A DNA stretch of 64,000 nt from Epiperipatus broadwayi (GCA_028023455.1 JAQFVV010000157.1:2232001-2296000), one strand, 5' to 3'. Shown: positions 48,683-59,210, counted from the first letter of the stretch. Notes: generated by a model from the sequence alone, not told the origin. Program-made: numbers and translations.

Positions 48683-48873
48683 ACTCAAATCTATACAAAA
48701 TATTAAACACCCCATAGCTATATTATTCCAGACACATACTTTAAATAAAGAAAGTTTAAATTTTAGCAGTGCTAAAATTCAAGCTTTCTTTATTTAAAGA
48801 ATATGTGTGTCTGGAATAATATGGCTGTGGAGCATTTCAAATATTTTATATATTGTACCTATTGAAGTTTGAG
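48683..48873. repeat. Hairpin MITE-like element
   Basis: A near-continuous palindrome. The left arm ends in AATTTTAGCA and the right begins TGCTAAAATT; the arms pair ATTATTCCAGACACATA with TGTGTGTCTGGAATAAT, CTTTAAATAAAGAAAG with CTTTCTTTATTTAAAG, and ACACCCCATAGC with GCTGTGGAGCAT. The two arms (about 48692-48769 and 48770-48848) have almost no loop. There is no ORF. It would be a non-autonomous DNA element or a snap-back duplication. Confidence 0.8.
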
Positions 48874-49429
48874 ATAAATTTCAATATGTGGAAAAATGTC
48901 AGTCATAACTTGTGTGATTTGGTTGATGGGTGTCTTAACCAATGAATCATTGAACAGCATTGCTATGACAATGATAATATTGATAAAAATTAGTTAAAAT
49001 TAATTGTATAGTATAAATATATGAATTGATTTTATTCATTTTAAAATGGATATATGAATAATAAAGCACATAGTTTGGTTAAAATTATTGTTCTTTTGTT
49101 ATTATATCTATTTTTGTTACTGCATCCATGATAATAAATTACAAACAATTCATCTAAATGTTTAATATCTCAAATATATTTGTTATTTTATTTGTATAAT
49201 ATTATATTGGAAAAATATGGTGAAAAATATACTTTGTGTAGTATAATGAAAATGTATGATAAATTGTTTAATTTGTGGTAGAATAAAAGAATGGCATTTA
49301 TATTAAAAATGTAAATGTATGTTATATGTAATAATTGTGAAATACTTTTTTGTCATTATTATGTAATAAGATTTTTATTTATGGAATGCTGTCTAGAATT
49401 GACTAAAGAGTGAATAATGTATATTACTA
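48874..49429. other. A+T-rich spacer
   Basis: Nothing recognisable. Confidence 0.55.
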
Positions 49430-50068
49430 TAGTTACTCTGAAAAGGGAAGAGATACAAATAGGACTGAAGAGAAAAAAACTAGCTCTCTCCACTTTAGCT
49501 TCAATAAAAACAAATCTAAGTTCCTTCTTATGATTTTTTTACCTGCAACGGATTGTCCGGGATCATTCCTCTTTTAAAAAGTGCACTGGCAACAACCAGA
49601 GTAAGTCGTAAGCCACTTTTCAGGGGAGAATCCCCATATCTCATACCTCGTTTTCCAAAGCGTAAGTCGGAAATGGACAGTTGAAAATTCCTGCCATTGC
49701 AGCTGCTTAGTCAAAGTCCGATCAAGAGAATCGGCAATCATTTTCCAGGGCGTAAGTTGGAAATGGACAGTTGAAATTCCTGCCATTTGCAGCCACCTTT
49801 TCTTAGTCAAAGTCCGATCAAGAGAATCGGCAGCCGAAGCTTCGTTTATAAAAGATCCCTGTGCCACAAAATTAGTTTGTCCTCGTGGTCACTATCCAGG
49901 ACGAACATTGTAAACAATGTTGCCAGCATAGAAAGAAGAAAAGCATAGTTGGAGATTTCCCTTAGCATGGAAAGGAAAAGATACCAAAAAGCAAACTTAG
50001 CAAGAATAATAAATTAAGATTTAATGTTGTCAGAGATAAAATGGTCAAAAATGACGCATTTTACTCTC
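49430..50068 (+). mobile_element. 3' internal region of an LTR retrotransposon (inferred)
   Basis: A clearly less A+T-rich segment that ends in a polypurine tract and an LTR, so it is best read as the tail of the element's internal region. It has no readable pol or env domain. It holds a two-unit tandem repeat (49651-49836) and a short palindrome, AACATTGTAAACAATGTT (49907-49924). The 97-codon minus frame at 49574-49867 is only the tandem repeat read backwards and is probably not a protein. Confidence 0.45.
49651..49836. repeat. Tandem repeat, two ~90-96-bp units
   Basis: Units 49651-49740 and 49741-49836 share CGTAAGT, GGAAATGGACAGTTGAAA, TTCCTGCCATT and CTTAGTCAAAGTCCGATCAA; the second has a small CCTTTT insertion. 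Each unit ends with CCGAT...ATCGG, a potential small stem-loop (CCGATCAAGAGAATCGG). Confidence 0.9.
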
Positions 50069-50082
50069 AAAAGGAAGGGCGG
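50069..50082 (+). other. Polypurine-tract-like primer site
   Basis: AAAAGGAAGGGCGG lies immediately 5' of the TG that starts the LTR, the expected place and composition of the tract that primes plus-strand DNA synthesis. One C interrupts it. Confidence 0.5.
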
Positions 50083-51601
50083 TGTAATGTACCTATATTG
50101 ATATAGGCACATATAATTTTATCTAAAATTATATTATTAAAATAATCGTTCATAAAAGAAAACATAAAATTAAACGTTGAAGAGTTTATTACAGTTTGTT
50201 TTAGAAAAGGATAAAAATCAAATAGTTTTCTAGCGTTAGTTTTGAAATAAAAAGCTACAATTAATTAATCAAAAGGGGGGAGGGGGAGTCTTGGTTTGAG
50301 AAATGAAACTAAAGGTTTACAAAAGGAAATAAATAGTTTTATTAGTATTCATAAAAATATAATTTAAAAAGTTAAAACATACAAATCTCTTTTCATTCAA
50401 GTTTAATTAAATAAAAAATAATGTTAAAACTAAATAGTAAATTGTATTAAAAATATATGTGCGTATATATGTGCGATTTGTAAATAAATAAAATGTATGC
50501 GAAATAAAAGATTATCATTAAAAACACAGCAATGGCTATTAATAAAATAAAACAACACGTTTTATTGCATGGCTATTACTAATTAAGCAATCTTCCAAAA
50601 CACGTTTATCAAAGGATTAATTGATAAAGAATTCCGACAACAGATATTTGCCGGAGGATATTGAAAAGAAAACACTTCATTGGTATAAATACTGAATATT
50701 TTATTGGACAATCAGTTGAGACAATCAGTTCACAAAGTTATTGAGAGAGTGCAGTTCGGAAATTAATTGAGTCAGTTAAGAAACAAAATGCAGTGCTGAG
50801 AATATTTTGGAACGCACGTTCACCTCCAGCCCAGATGTCCTAGAAAACAGCAGATCTGCCCGTGAAATAATGTCAGCTTAACATCGTAGAAAATCTCCAT
50901 CCATGTCTCCAATAGTAATAATCATGAAAATAAGGAAACTCATCAAGGAAAAATCCCAGCTGGCTGGTAAGCATTTATAATGGAAATATCCTCACTGAAA
51001 GCAGCCTCCAAAGAACAAAATTCTACGTCAACATTCAAAAACGCCTAGGTAAAAACATTTGCTTATTTCGTTTATACTGTAATAGCATTGCTTTAATTCG
51101 TACGAATCTTTCAAGAGTCTAATTATATGAACTCTATATCATACATAAATGAACTATTGATGTGTGTGATTAAATTTCAAATGCTATGTCGTCCTTTATT
51201 ATCATTATTATGTGTGTACATGAGTTAATATGTGCATGGTCATTATATCAATATTTATTAGTTAAATTAGAGTGTTTTGTTATTAAATCTATAGGAATGT
51301 TTAAACTATTTAGAAATGTTAATTTAAAATATGCGTGTGTTTTATTAGAATTATAAAATGTTTAAATTTAGTAAATAAATGTTAGTTAATAAATTATCTT
51401 TAAAATTAAACTATATTTGTTGGTCAATTCTTTTTATCAATTCTTTTTAACAAATTCTTTTATTAATTCTTTTAATCACTAATTAAGTATAATCTATTAG
51501 TGATTACAAACAACTGAGCTAGTCATGGATTTAGGCATTGAGTTAGTGGCCACTATTCAAAGTGCGTTGTCTATTCTTTTAGTATTCTTTTAGAATAAGC
51601 A
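50083..51601 (+). mobile_element. Long terminal repeat (~1.5 kb), TG...CA
   Basis: Starts TGTAATGTACC straight after the polypurine tract and ends AATAAGCA just before a TGGCGCCCG primer-site motif. A TATA box lies at 50684-50690, about 600 bp in, followed by CAATCAGTT-type initiator repeats (about 50711-50735), consistent with a U3/R boundary. Near the start, CCTATATTGATATAGG (50092-50107) is a palindrome. A purine run with GGGGGGAGGGGGAG lies at 50275-50288. I see no second copy in the window, so the LTR call rests on boundary signals. Having PPT on one side and PBS on the other means that internal sequence lies, or lay, on both sides. Confidence 0.5.
50684..50690 (+). promoter_or_regulatory. 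TATA box of the LTR (candidate)
   Basis: TATAAAT within TGGTATAAATACTG. About 27-50 bp downstream are two CAATCAGTT copies that could serve as initiator. It is the best TATA context in this segment. Confidence 0.45.
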
Positions 51602-51603
51602 GA

Positions 51604-51612
51604 TGGCGCCCG
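51604..51612 (+). other. Primer-binding-site-like motif
   Basis: TGGCGCCCG, two bases after the LTR's terminal CA. The first nine bases match the lysine-tRNA-type primer sites of many LTR elements. The following bases (TGTTTATAC) do not extend the match that I know, so this is a short or decayed site. Confidence 0.4.
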
Positions 51613-51749
51613 TGTTTATACACAAACAAAAAAAGTGCTTTGAACTTGGTGTTGAACTCAACAGCCGAGAAGAAGCTATGTCCTGGAAATGTAACGCTAG
51701 TTATAAATTTTATAGCTATTGTTTGGGCATACATACTCTCCAAATATGT

Positions 51750-51960
51750 TCTTCTCTGCCTAAGAGACCGGTGATTCGAATACACATAATCGAATACGGT
51801 TCAATATGTATGTATTGAAACTGTAAGATTCGAGTTCGAATCTTAGTTTCACCTCAGTCATACTTGTTCTATCATCTCCTACCCACCCCTATCCCACCTA
51901 AATTTAAACTCTCAATTTTGGACTGTGTGCATATAATTGTATTAGTTATATGTATAAAAA
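51750..51960 (+). repeat. SINE-like repeat family S3, copy 2
   Basis: Contains an A-box-like CTGCCTAAGAG (about 51757), a B-box-like GGTGATTCGAATAC (about 51769) and a second B box GAGTTCGAATCTT (51832-51844). Then come a pyrimidine-rich stretch and TTAGTTATATGTATAAAAAG. The order matches 45595-45740. Two tRNA-like units suggest a tRNA-derived SINE lying just inside the presumed retroelement leader. Confidence 0.45.
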
Positions 51961-53469
51961 GCTTGTTAAATATGCCTCATGCACACACCCTCCAATATAA
52001 GATATTAACACACTGAAATTAATTTATTAAATTTAGAATATTTAATATTTTGCATTAATTATTATTTAGGTCAAAGTTATATAACATTTTAATTTATAAA
52101 ATCTGAAAAGTCGTTTTTAAGCTTTTAAATATTTAAATGGATTAAAAATAGAAAATTCCTACTAAGTATTCATGTAAGTCATAATGGGTGGGGAAAGAGA
52201 CAATAAAAGGGAGAGAAATGTTCTTAAAAGCTTTTAATTAGTTTCAAAAAAAACATCTGAAGTATAATGATGTCATAGGTAAAATACGTAATAAAGTAAA
52301 GTGAAATGTTCAGATTGAAATGAGAAATGGAACATGTGCTCTTAATGCATTGTTTTACCTGCAGGTATTTTAAGCGGACCTGAAAGGCAAACAAATATGC
52401 AATGTCTGATGGATCCGTGAGATAAAGAGCAAAGGTGTATAAAGTCTTGTTTAAAGGAAAATGGGCTGGCTATCTATCTATCTATCTATCTGAGTCTCAA
52501 TGTCAAGCTAAGTTAATATCAAATGTTTAATGCACTGTCTGCTTCTTATTAAAAATATGTTTTTCACATTTAACATTGCAATGCCCAAGTAGTAGGCATT
52601 AGTTATTCTCCTCTGAGTGGGAGATGAACTGAATCCCTACTTGCTTTAAAATGACTTAAAATCATTTGCTGTAATCTGTATACTGCTACCTAGTCAACTG
52701 CTGCTTACAATTAGGATCACTGAATGAACTATTAATGGAAAACTACTGTGCCATCCTTCCTGAATGAGAGGACCATTTGGAAACATGCACGTTCTGCCCA
52801 AATCCAAGGTAACTGGTACCCAAAATCTTTTAAGAACTTTCATACTGTTTTATTTGAACTAGAACTCGTATAGTTAATGTATATTTTTCTATAATCTCTC
52901 CTCATTTAAATTCTTCTAAATCACCAAACTTCTTAAAATCTGTAACCTTATAATATTTAATGACTCCATGATCTTTCTTGTTCTTTGGGTATTCAATTCT
53001 ATATTTATTTATTTATTGACCTAATTAATTTCATGCCTCAATAATTTCTGAGCTAGCCTCTTGATTTTATTAAATGTTAGCCTTAGCCAAAATGCGTGGA
53101 GTTATTAAATAATCCATTTATAGCAAACTAATCTTATGTGTATAGAGTGGCTAGCTCAGGAATTATATAATCTTTATATTTTATAAATTATTTTTTGGAT
53201 GTGTCTCATTTATATGCTTTTAATAAATTATCTTAATGTCAGAGACACATCTGGATTTCATGTTTAGCTATGAGTGTGGGTGTACCATAATTTGTATGGG
53301 TGGATGTCTTAGCTCAGCAATAGAAATATGCTAGAATTGTAATCTTTGTCTTTTTATTATTAATTTTGATTGGTATTCATTGAATTTGACTTTATAATTA
53401 AACCAATCTAATGTTAGTTGAGGGTTTGTAAGTTACTCATTCATAAATGTGAGCCTTGGGAGCAAGTCA
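51961..53469. other. Stretch with no supportable gene; (CTAT)5
   Basis: A (CTAT)5 microsatellite lies at 52470-52490. The parts at 52340-52460 and 52570-52830 are less A+T-rich but show no domain. The rest is A+T-rich. Confidence 0.5.
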
Positions 53470-54309
53470 TCATTTTTAGCAATTAAATATAAATATCGTT
53501 TTATTATAAACGATAGGTGTTATCGCTGAGTGATGCCAATGTATTTCTCTTATTTAAGCCAGGGAAATTACCAGATATCTATATTAAAACAATCGTTCCC
53601 CTCCATATGGAAGGGCATAGTTCAAAATGCTCCCATGGAAAGCTGAGTCTGTCATGCAGTCAGGTAGTAATAGTGGCAGAAGTTTCCATACACCCAGACT
53701 CACATTTATGACCGGTCTCATAGAGTCCCCGGTAGAAAGCCTGCCCATGAGTTTATATTTCCCTCCTGGCTTACATCTCAAAGTTCACTCAATTATATTA
53801 TTATCTGGCATCTCTTTCAATACAACCTCTCATCTCATTAACTATTCTTTTATTCTCTGCTTATGATTTCACTTCCAAGCTTCCCATGTTATTTGCCCTC
53901 AAATAACAGGTCCCCTTGTAAAATTAATCATTAATATAAGACTTTATATATATAATCCATTGTTGGGATAAGTTGATTTGCAGCCGTATATCCCATTCAA
54001 CTCTTATCTCACATGATAGCTAATGTACTTAGTTTGGGGCATGAAATGATGGTTTGCTAAATACCAAAAGGGACAGGTCGAATGCTTAATGTGTTAATAA
54101 TGTAAACTCATGCCATATTAGGAGTATTGACTAAGATCAAACTCCATGTCTGTAAATAAATTTGTTAATATTAAATATAGTTTAAAATTATCTCTACATG
54201 TCTATTTCCTTGATGCCTTATAGCCATAGTGTCTCATGTCAAAATCAATCAGATATAAAGAGGCTATTCATTAGATTTAGAATAATATTAGTTATAATCA
54301 AATTAGTTA
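53470..54309. other. Less A+T-rich island, unassigned
   Basis: Overlapping short frames on both strands at 53517-53866 reflect the milder composition, not a gene that I can name. The hairpin AATATCGTTTTATTATAAACGATA begins at about 53493. It is probably an old repeat with no partner in this window. Confidence 0.4.
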
Positions 54310-54525
54310 GAATCTCTTGTATCTCCCTGACCGCCGTGGCCTAAAAGATGTTTGCTAATGTGGTGGCAAGTATGTTATACCGTAGTTACATGTTGTGTAG
54401 TCAATTTACTAGATTCAAATTCGGCATTACAGGCCCTGAACGCACTTGCAGTGCTGCTTTTTGACTGTAGTGGAGGGAAGATGCAACTGGTTAATGAGAT
54501 ATACGAACTCTGACCGTTACAGTAT
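54310..54525 (+). repeat. SINE-like repeat joined to an RTE-like end
   Basis: It opens with TAGAATCTCTTGTATCTCC (54310-54328), nearly identical to the complement of the RTE ORF end at 37719-37740. GTGGCCTAAAAG (54336-54347, A-box-like) and AGATTCAAATTCGG (54411-54424, B-box-like) follow. It ends CTGACCGTTACAGT, recalling the end of the dimeric SINE at 12453. The mixture could be a SINE inserted beside an RTE remnant or a SINE that uses RTE-derived sequence. Confidence 0.4.
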
Positions 54526-55021
54526 ATTTTTATTCATAATTATTCTTAAACTCTTCCCAAATCATTAATTTTCTTTAAGCTTTCTTTTTTTTTTCTAGAA
54601 AATAATCAGATGGCAGATTTTTATTCAAAAAATTTGCCGTTCTTTAAAAAATAAAATAGTACATCTTACAGTTTAATTATAAATTTAAAACAATTTTAAT
54701 TTCATAAATGATATTTTGAATAAGTAATATTTATATAAATCTGAAATGAGCATATCACATAAAATAATCCACCATATTTTTATTTGACTTTTTCTCCAAA
54801 AATCAGTCAGAAATTGATAATTTGGCTATTTGATTTTTTTTTTAAAGAAGCAATTACTCAAAGTTCTCACTCAATAGGATTAATGAATTTCATGAAACAA
54901 AGACCAAAAATAACCACATAAATGTATTTTAATTAAAATTTGTATAAAAGTATATATTTAATAAAAATACTTTTAGATTAATTTTAAGGCAGTGATTATA
55001 CTGTTTCTTATATATGTAATT
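54526..55021. other. A+T-rich spacer
   Basis: Nothing recognisable. Confidence 0.55.
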
Positions 55022-55180
55022 AGAGGGATTTGAATTCAGAATGTTTCAGTCTATTCATCATTCACTCTATCTCAAGCAATTGATATACATACATACCAAG
55101 CACATGTGGAAAAGACACATGATCCCTGATATGTGTATTTCGTAGAGACCAGAACTCATTAGTTCAGTTTAAAATAACTA
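55022..55180 (-). repeat. Palindromic tRNA-like element, copy 5 (left arm only)
   Basis: A reversed B box (complement of TGAATTCAAATCCC) is followed by CTATTCATCATTCACTCTAT, CAATTGATATACATACATACC, GAAAAGACACATGATCC and CCAGAACTCATTAGTTCAG. These match the left arms of copies 2, 3 and 6. The spacer and right arm are absent. Confidence 0.65.
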
Positions 55181-55802
55181 TCTTCTTTAATAATTATAAA
55201 TATCTGATAAATGCTGTGTTTTATCAAAATTCAACAATGTCAATAATAATAAGATTACAATTTACAAACCAGGATAATCAAGTTCAAATTTTAATTGTAT
55301 ATAACATCTGAAAATAATAAATAAAATTATAGGGATGCACTAAAATTATTAGAATTATCAGAAAATAATTAATTATTATATTTTTTTTAAAAATCTAGTT
55401 TTACCCATGCATATATCTGTAAATCATTCCAAAAAATAAAGGATATGAAATTTATAACTTTTCCAAGTATTAAATATAAAAATTAAAATCTTGTGCATTA
55501 AGAATGTAAATTGCAATGACAACCATTTAAAATTAAAAGGAATAATGACTTCACAAATATAATTTGAAAATAAAAGCTCAGCTATTTCTGGAATATTAGA
55601 ATTCATGTCTATATTGTTTTCCAATAAGAATCTATCAATAGCATTTTATTACTTTTATAGAAAAGCATATACAAACACATGGCAAAGGATTTATTTATAG
55701 ATTACATGATATTTCCAGAAGTATTTTTTAACATTCAAATTTATTTATTAATTACATATAGATCGTATGAAAGTAAAGAAAAATGATTTCACTTTTTTAA
55801 CA
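55181..55802. other. A+T-rich spacer
   Basis: Nothing recognisable; the 66-codon minus frame at 55424-55624 is low-complexity. Confidence 0.55.
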
Positions 55803-56008
55803 CAAGCACCTTATTAATTTTTATAATAGCTCAACTATGCTATGTTGAATACAAAGAAAACTCTCAAACACAAACATAAGATAGAGACTTTATAAAGATA
55901 AGAGGCATCTTATTGTTATAAAGTCTCTATATTGTAGTTGGGTTTGAGAGTTTTCTCTGTACTCAGCACAGCATCATTGAGCTATTATAAAAAGCAGCAA
56001 GGTGCATA
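55803..56008. repeat. Hairpin MITE-like element, complete
   Basis: The inverted arms pair TTTTTATAATAGCTCAA with TTGAGCTATTATAAAAA, GAAAACTCTCAAAC with GTTTGAGAGTTTTC, and AAGATAGAGACTTTATAA with TTATAAAGTCTCTAT. The outermost GCACCTT and AAGGTGC also pair. The loop is only about 20 bp. A single-arm relative lies at 16078-16153. There is no ORF, so it is non-autonomous. Confidence 0.85.
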
Positions 56009-56865
56009 TGTTAATATGTATTTTTTGAAATTTTAGTAGAATTAATTATTAATCATTGTTACTTGAAAAAATAAATTATATTTGCTAAAATTCCATTGAC
56101 TTCTTTATTCACTGTGATGTCTTTTATGAAAAGACTTTTAGAAGTCAATAAACCCATTTTCTAACAATTTACTTAATATAGATGCAATAAATAATAATAT
56201 AGAAGTTTATATAAAATTTAAAATAACAATTTTTATATATGTAATGGACAGAAATTACTCTTCACACATGTGTTATTAAATTGATATGACACCCACCCAT
56301 CAATAAATGTTTTAAAAGCACATTGATGGATGAATATGTATCACTGATACACACAAATATGAAGAGTATAGAATTAATATAGATGCATAAAAGAAATTTA
56401 TCTATGCTTTGCTGCATATTTTATGTCTGAATATTTAATAAATTATGATTTTTTTAATATTCTTTTTAATGCTTATTTTAAATAAAATGTTTTGACTACT
56501 CCAATATCAATCATCAGCAGTCAATTAATCCACATTAGACAAACTTTCTATTCAAAATTTTAAGCAATAGAATTTCAGCCAAAATAATATTATTATTGAT
56601 CAATAAATTTGCAATTCAGTGTTATTTTATGGTCAATGCTGTTTATCTATCTATTGGAACAGCCAAAATATTTATTTACAATTTAAAATACAAGCTACAT
56701 TTCAAGTCATTAAAATAAAATAAGTACAGAAAATATTTGAAAAAATATAAATTATTTAACATTTACACATAAAATATGCAGGCAAGAGATAAAGAAAATT
56801 GTTTTATGCACCTATATTAATATTTGAATACAAGTATAATTTATATACTTGAAGTTTAAATGTAA
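56009..56865. other. A+T-rich spacer
   Basis: Nothing recognisable. Confidence 0.55.
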
Positions 56866-57214
56866 TATAGGGAATTTGAACACAGACTTTAAAGCTCCCT
56901 TAGGTTTTCCACTCTATCTTATCCACTGATACACAAAACTACATAAATGTGAAAAAGACAAGTGATCTCCAATATACATATTTGGTCCTGAACTAGAACA
57001 CATTAGTTGGTCCAGGTCATCATCTTCCACACACATATATAATCAGTGTTTGGTTTACATTAAGATAGCAAATCTTCAAACTTTAGTAAACAGACTTCAA
57101 TCTACTCCACTCTCCAACTCTTCAGCCATCCATATCTTTTGAAAATCTGATAAGGAAATGCTTAAATCCCTTGTTGATGCCAATTTGCTATTTTAATATA
57201 AACTAAGCACTGAT

Positions 57215-57251
<37 letters not shown>

Positions 57252-57405
57252 TAATGATCTGGATTAACTGATGAGTGCTGGCTCAGCATAAAATATGTAT
57301 ATTGGAGATCATTTACCTTTTTCACATGTGTGTGGTCATGTGTTTCAATAGTATGAGATAGAGTTATAGTTTAAGGGATCTTAAAAACCTGTATTCAAAT
57401 CTCTA
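56866..57405. repeat. Palindromic tRNA-like element, complete copy 6
   Basis: Left arm about 56869-57070, spacer 57071-57186, right arm about 57187-57405. Outer ends carry B-box-like motifs facing outward: the complement of GTGTTCAAATTCCC on the left and TATTCAAATCTC (57391-57402) on the right. The arms pair along GAAAAAGACAAGTGATCTCC, ACACATTAGTTGGTCC(AGG)TCAT and TGTAAACCAAACACTGATTA-type blocks. The right arm also contains (TA)n followed by (GA)n at about 57213-57252. The spacer (GACTTCAATCTACTCCACTC, CAACTCTTCAGCCATCC) is shared with copy 4. No ORF. Confidence 0.8.
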
Positions 57406-57736
57406 TATTGCATGTATATTAAGTAAATTTTTAGAAAATCGATTTATTGCCTTCAGAACGTCTCTTCATAAAAGACTTTATAATAAAAAAAGCATATCAG
57501 TAGTATCAACATTTTTTAAAAATACTATTAACATTAGTATTAACATTGGATGCTATACAATTTCAAGATTACCTCTGAATTTAAATTCCTTATAATTCAC
57601 TTTAAATATTTTTCAGTTTTTCTATCTCTTACTATTCAAACAATTATTTATGTTTTATTATTTTTCAATAATAAATTTTAATTTTACAATGCTTAAAAAA
57701 TTCTAACTTTGACTTTACAATAAATTTTAATGCACT
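57406..57736. other. A+T-rich spacer
   Basis: Nothing recognisable. Confidence 0.55.
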
Positions 57737-57876
57737 TTTATTCTTGCTCTTTCTGTCCCTTCCTTTTTTCTTCTTTTCTTCTCTTTCTTTTTATCCCTTC
57801 CTCTTTTTTTCTTCTTTTCTTCTCTTTCTTTTTATCCCTTCCTCTTTTTTCTTCTCTCTCTTTCTCTCTCTATTTT
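57737..57876. repeat. Pyrimidine-only minisatellite
   Basis: Nearly pure C/T on the plus strand. Units of about 38-41 bp start with CCCTTCCT at 57757, 57795 and 57836, each continuing with T-runs, CTTCTTTTCTTCTCTTTC and TTTTTAT. It grades into (CT)n. Long mirror-like pyrimidine tracts can form triplex DNA. Confidence 0.9.
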
Positions 57877-58943
57877 TAAATTACTGATGTCTTCAATTTA
57901 TAAAATATTCTGAATCTATATTTTCAATTTTATATTATATCTCACTGATTTAAAATTATTGTTTTAATTAAATTATTTACTCATATTTATTATTTTATTT
58001 AAACTTATCTTTAATTTTAATACCATAAAAATGATTTCAATGTGGAGCAAATAGAGCCACTGAAAACTAAAATAGACCGAAAATCAAACTAATGCCCATA
58101 AAAATCACTATGATTAGTGCCAAATTAAATAATTGATTATGAATTTATATTAAAAATAAAAAAACTTAAATGTAAGTGATACTAAACCCAAAGCATAGCA
58201 AGTTTTAAAACTGTTTTAAAATAAACATTGCCAAACGAAAGTTTAACACACATATATTTAAAAACTCATCTAGGAATAGCATAAAATAAATAAATAAATA
58301 AATAAATTATTGAAGCAAATATCAACAGAAAACAATTTAATGAAAAAATTAATAAATTATTCTATCAGATTGGTTAATATTTAAAAAAATACATAATTTT
58401 ATATTTAAAAATAAACTATCATTTAGTTGTTTTTTTTCTAAAAAAGAAAAAAAGATATTTATAATAAATATGATATATTTATTAAAATCTTTTAATGCTT
58501 TTTGCATTGTATTAATAAAATTTCAAAACTTTAAAAAATTCATTTCTTATGCACTTAAATTCAGTGCTTTTATAATCTGTTATTTACTTGCAGTTTTGAT
58601 TGTTGAAGTCTTCTAAATGTGATTTTAATCCAGATATTAAAATTTATTATTAATACTGTCTACTTTTATATAAAATACTCTACTTTAAAATACTTTGACA
58701 ACAATTTTAATTATAAATTTAAAAATGTAAACAATTATTTTTTATATCCATTTATATGTACAATATATATCCACATGCACATATGTGTATAAAATTATAT
58801 GTATATAAGAAGTAAAAATTTAGTTATAGTATTTTAAAATCTTTAATGTACTCACAACACTTTTAGATATTTACACATACTTATGTATATATATACGCAC
58901 AAATCTATTTTAAAACATCTAAATCATCTGAATTAAAGATTAT
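57877..58943. other. A+T-rich stretch with (AAAT)n
   Basis: An (AAAT)n microsatellite at about 58281-58308; otherwise nothing recognisable. Confidence 0.6.
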
Positions 58944-59210
58944 ACATTGTAATGGAAAACAGAGGAGGGGGAATGCATCCGAATATGGTTGGACCTAGGA
59001 TCTTTGAGTAGGATGTTGTGAATGATGCAATGATGTAATTAACCAATGATCATATCCACCTCCATTAGGTTATCTCTCAGTTTACTCATTAAATATAGAT
59101 ATAATTTAGGCCAGTTTATCCATACCTCACCCCTCTTTTGAATGCTGTTACACCTCAGTATTCAAACCAGGAAGAATGTTGCCTTCAGCTCTCTTCATGG
59201 GTGAATTTAC
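58944..59210 (-). repeat. SINE-like repeat family S2, copy 2
   Basis: Homologous to 43414-43690 along its length (ATTGTAATGG, GTAGGATGTTGTGAATGAT, CCTCAGTATTCAAACCAGGA, CAGCTCTCTTCATGGG). On the minus strand GGTTTGAATACT replaces the B box seen in copy 1. It lies at the far end of the presumed Gypsy LTR region. Confidence 0.6.

Noticed and set aside
49574-49867. 97-codon minus-strand frame with an internal protein repeat
   Set aside because: The protein repeat is only the two-unit DNA tandem repeat; the presumed element is on the plus strand and no known domain is present.
51603-51818. Two opposed frames of about 70 codons after the LTR
   Set aside because: They cross a SINE-like repeat and show no gag-like or other domain.
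53517-53866. Overlapping frames on both strands suggesting a small gene
   Set aside because: Frames of similar length occur on both strands because the segment has fewer A/T-rich stops; none resembles a protein family.
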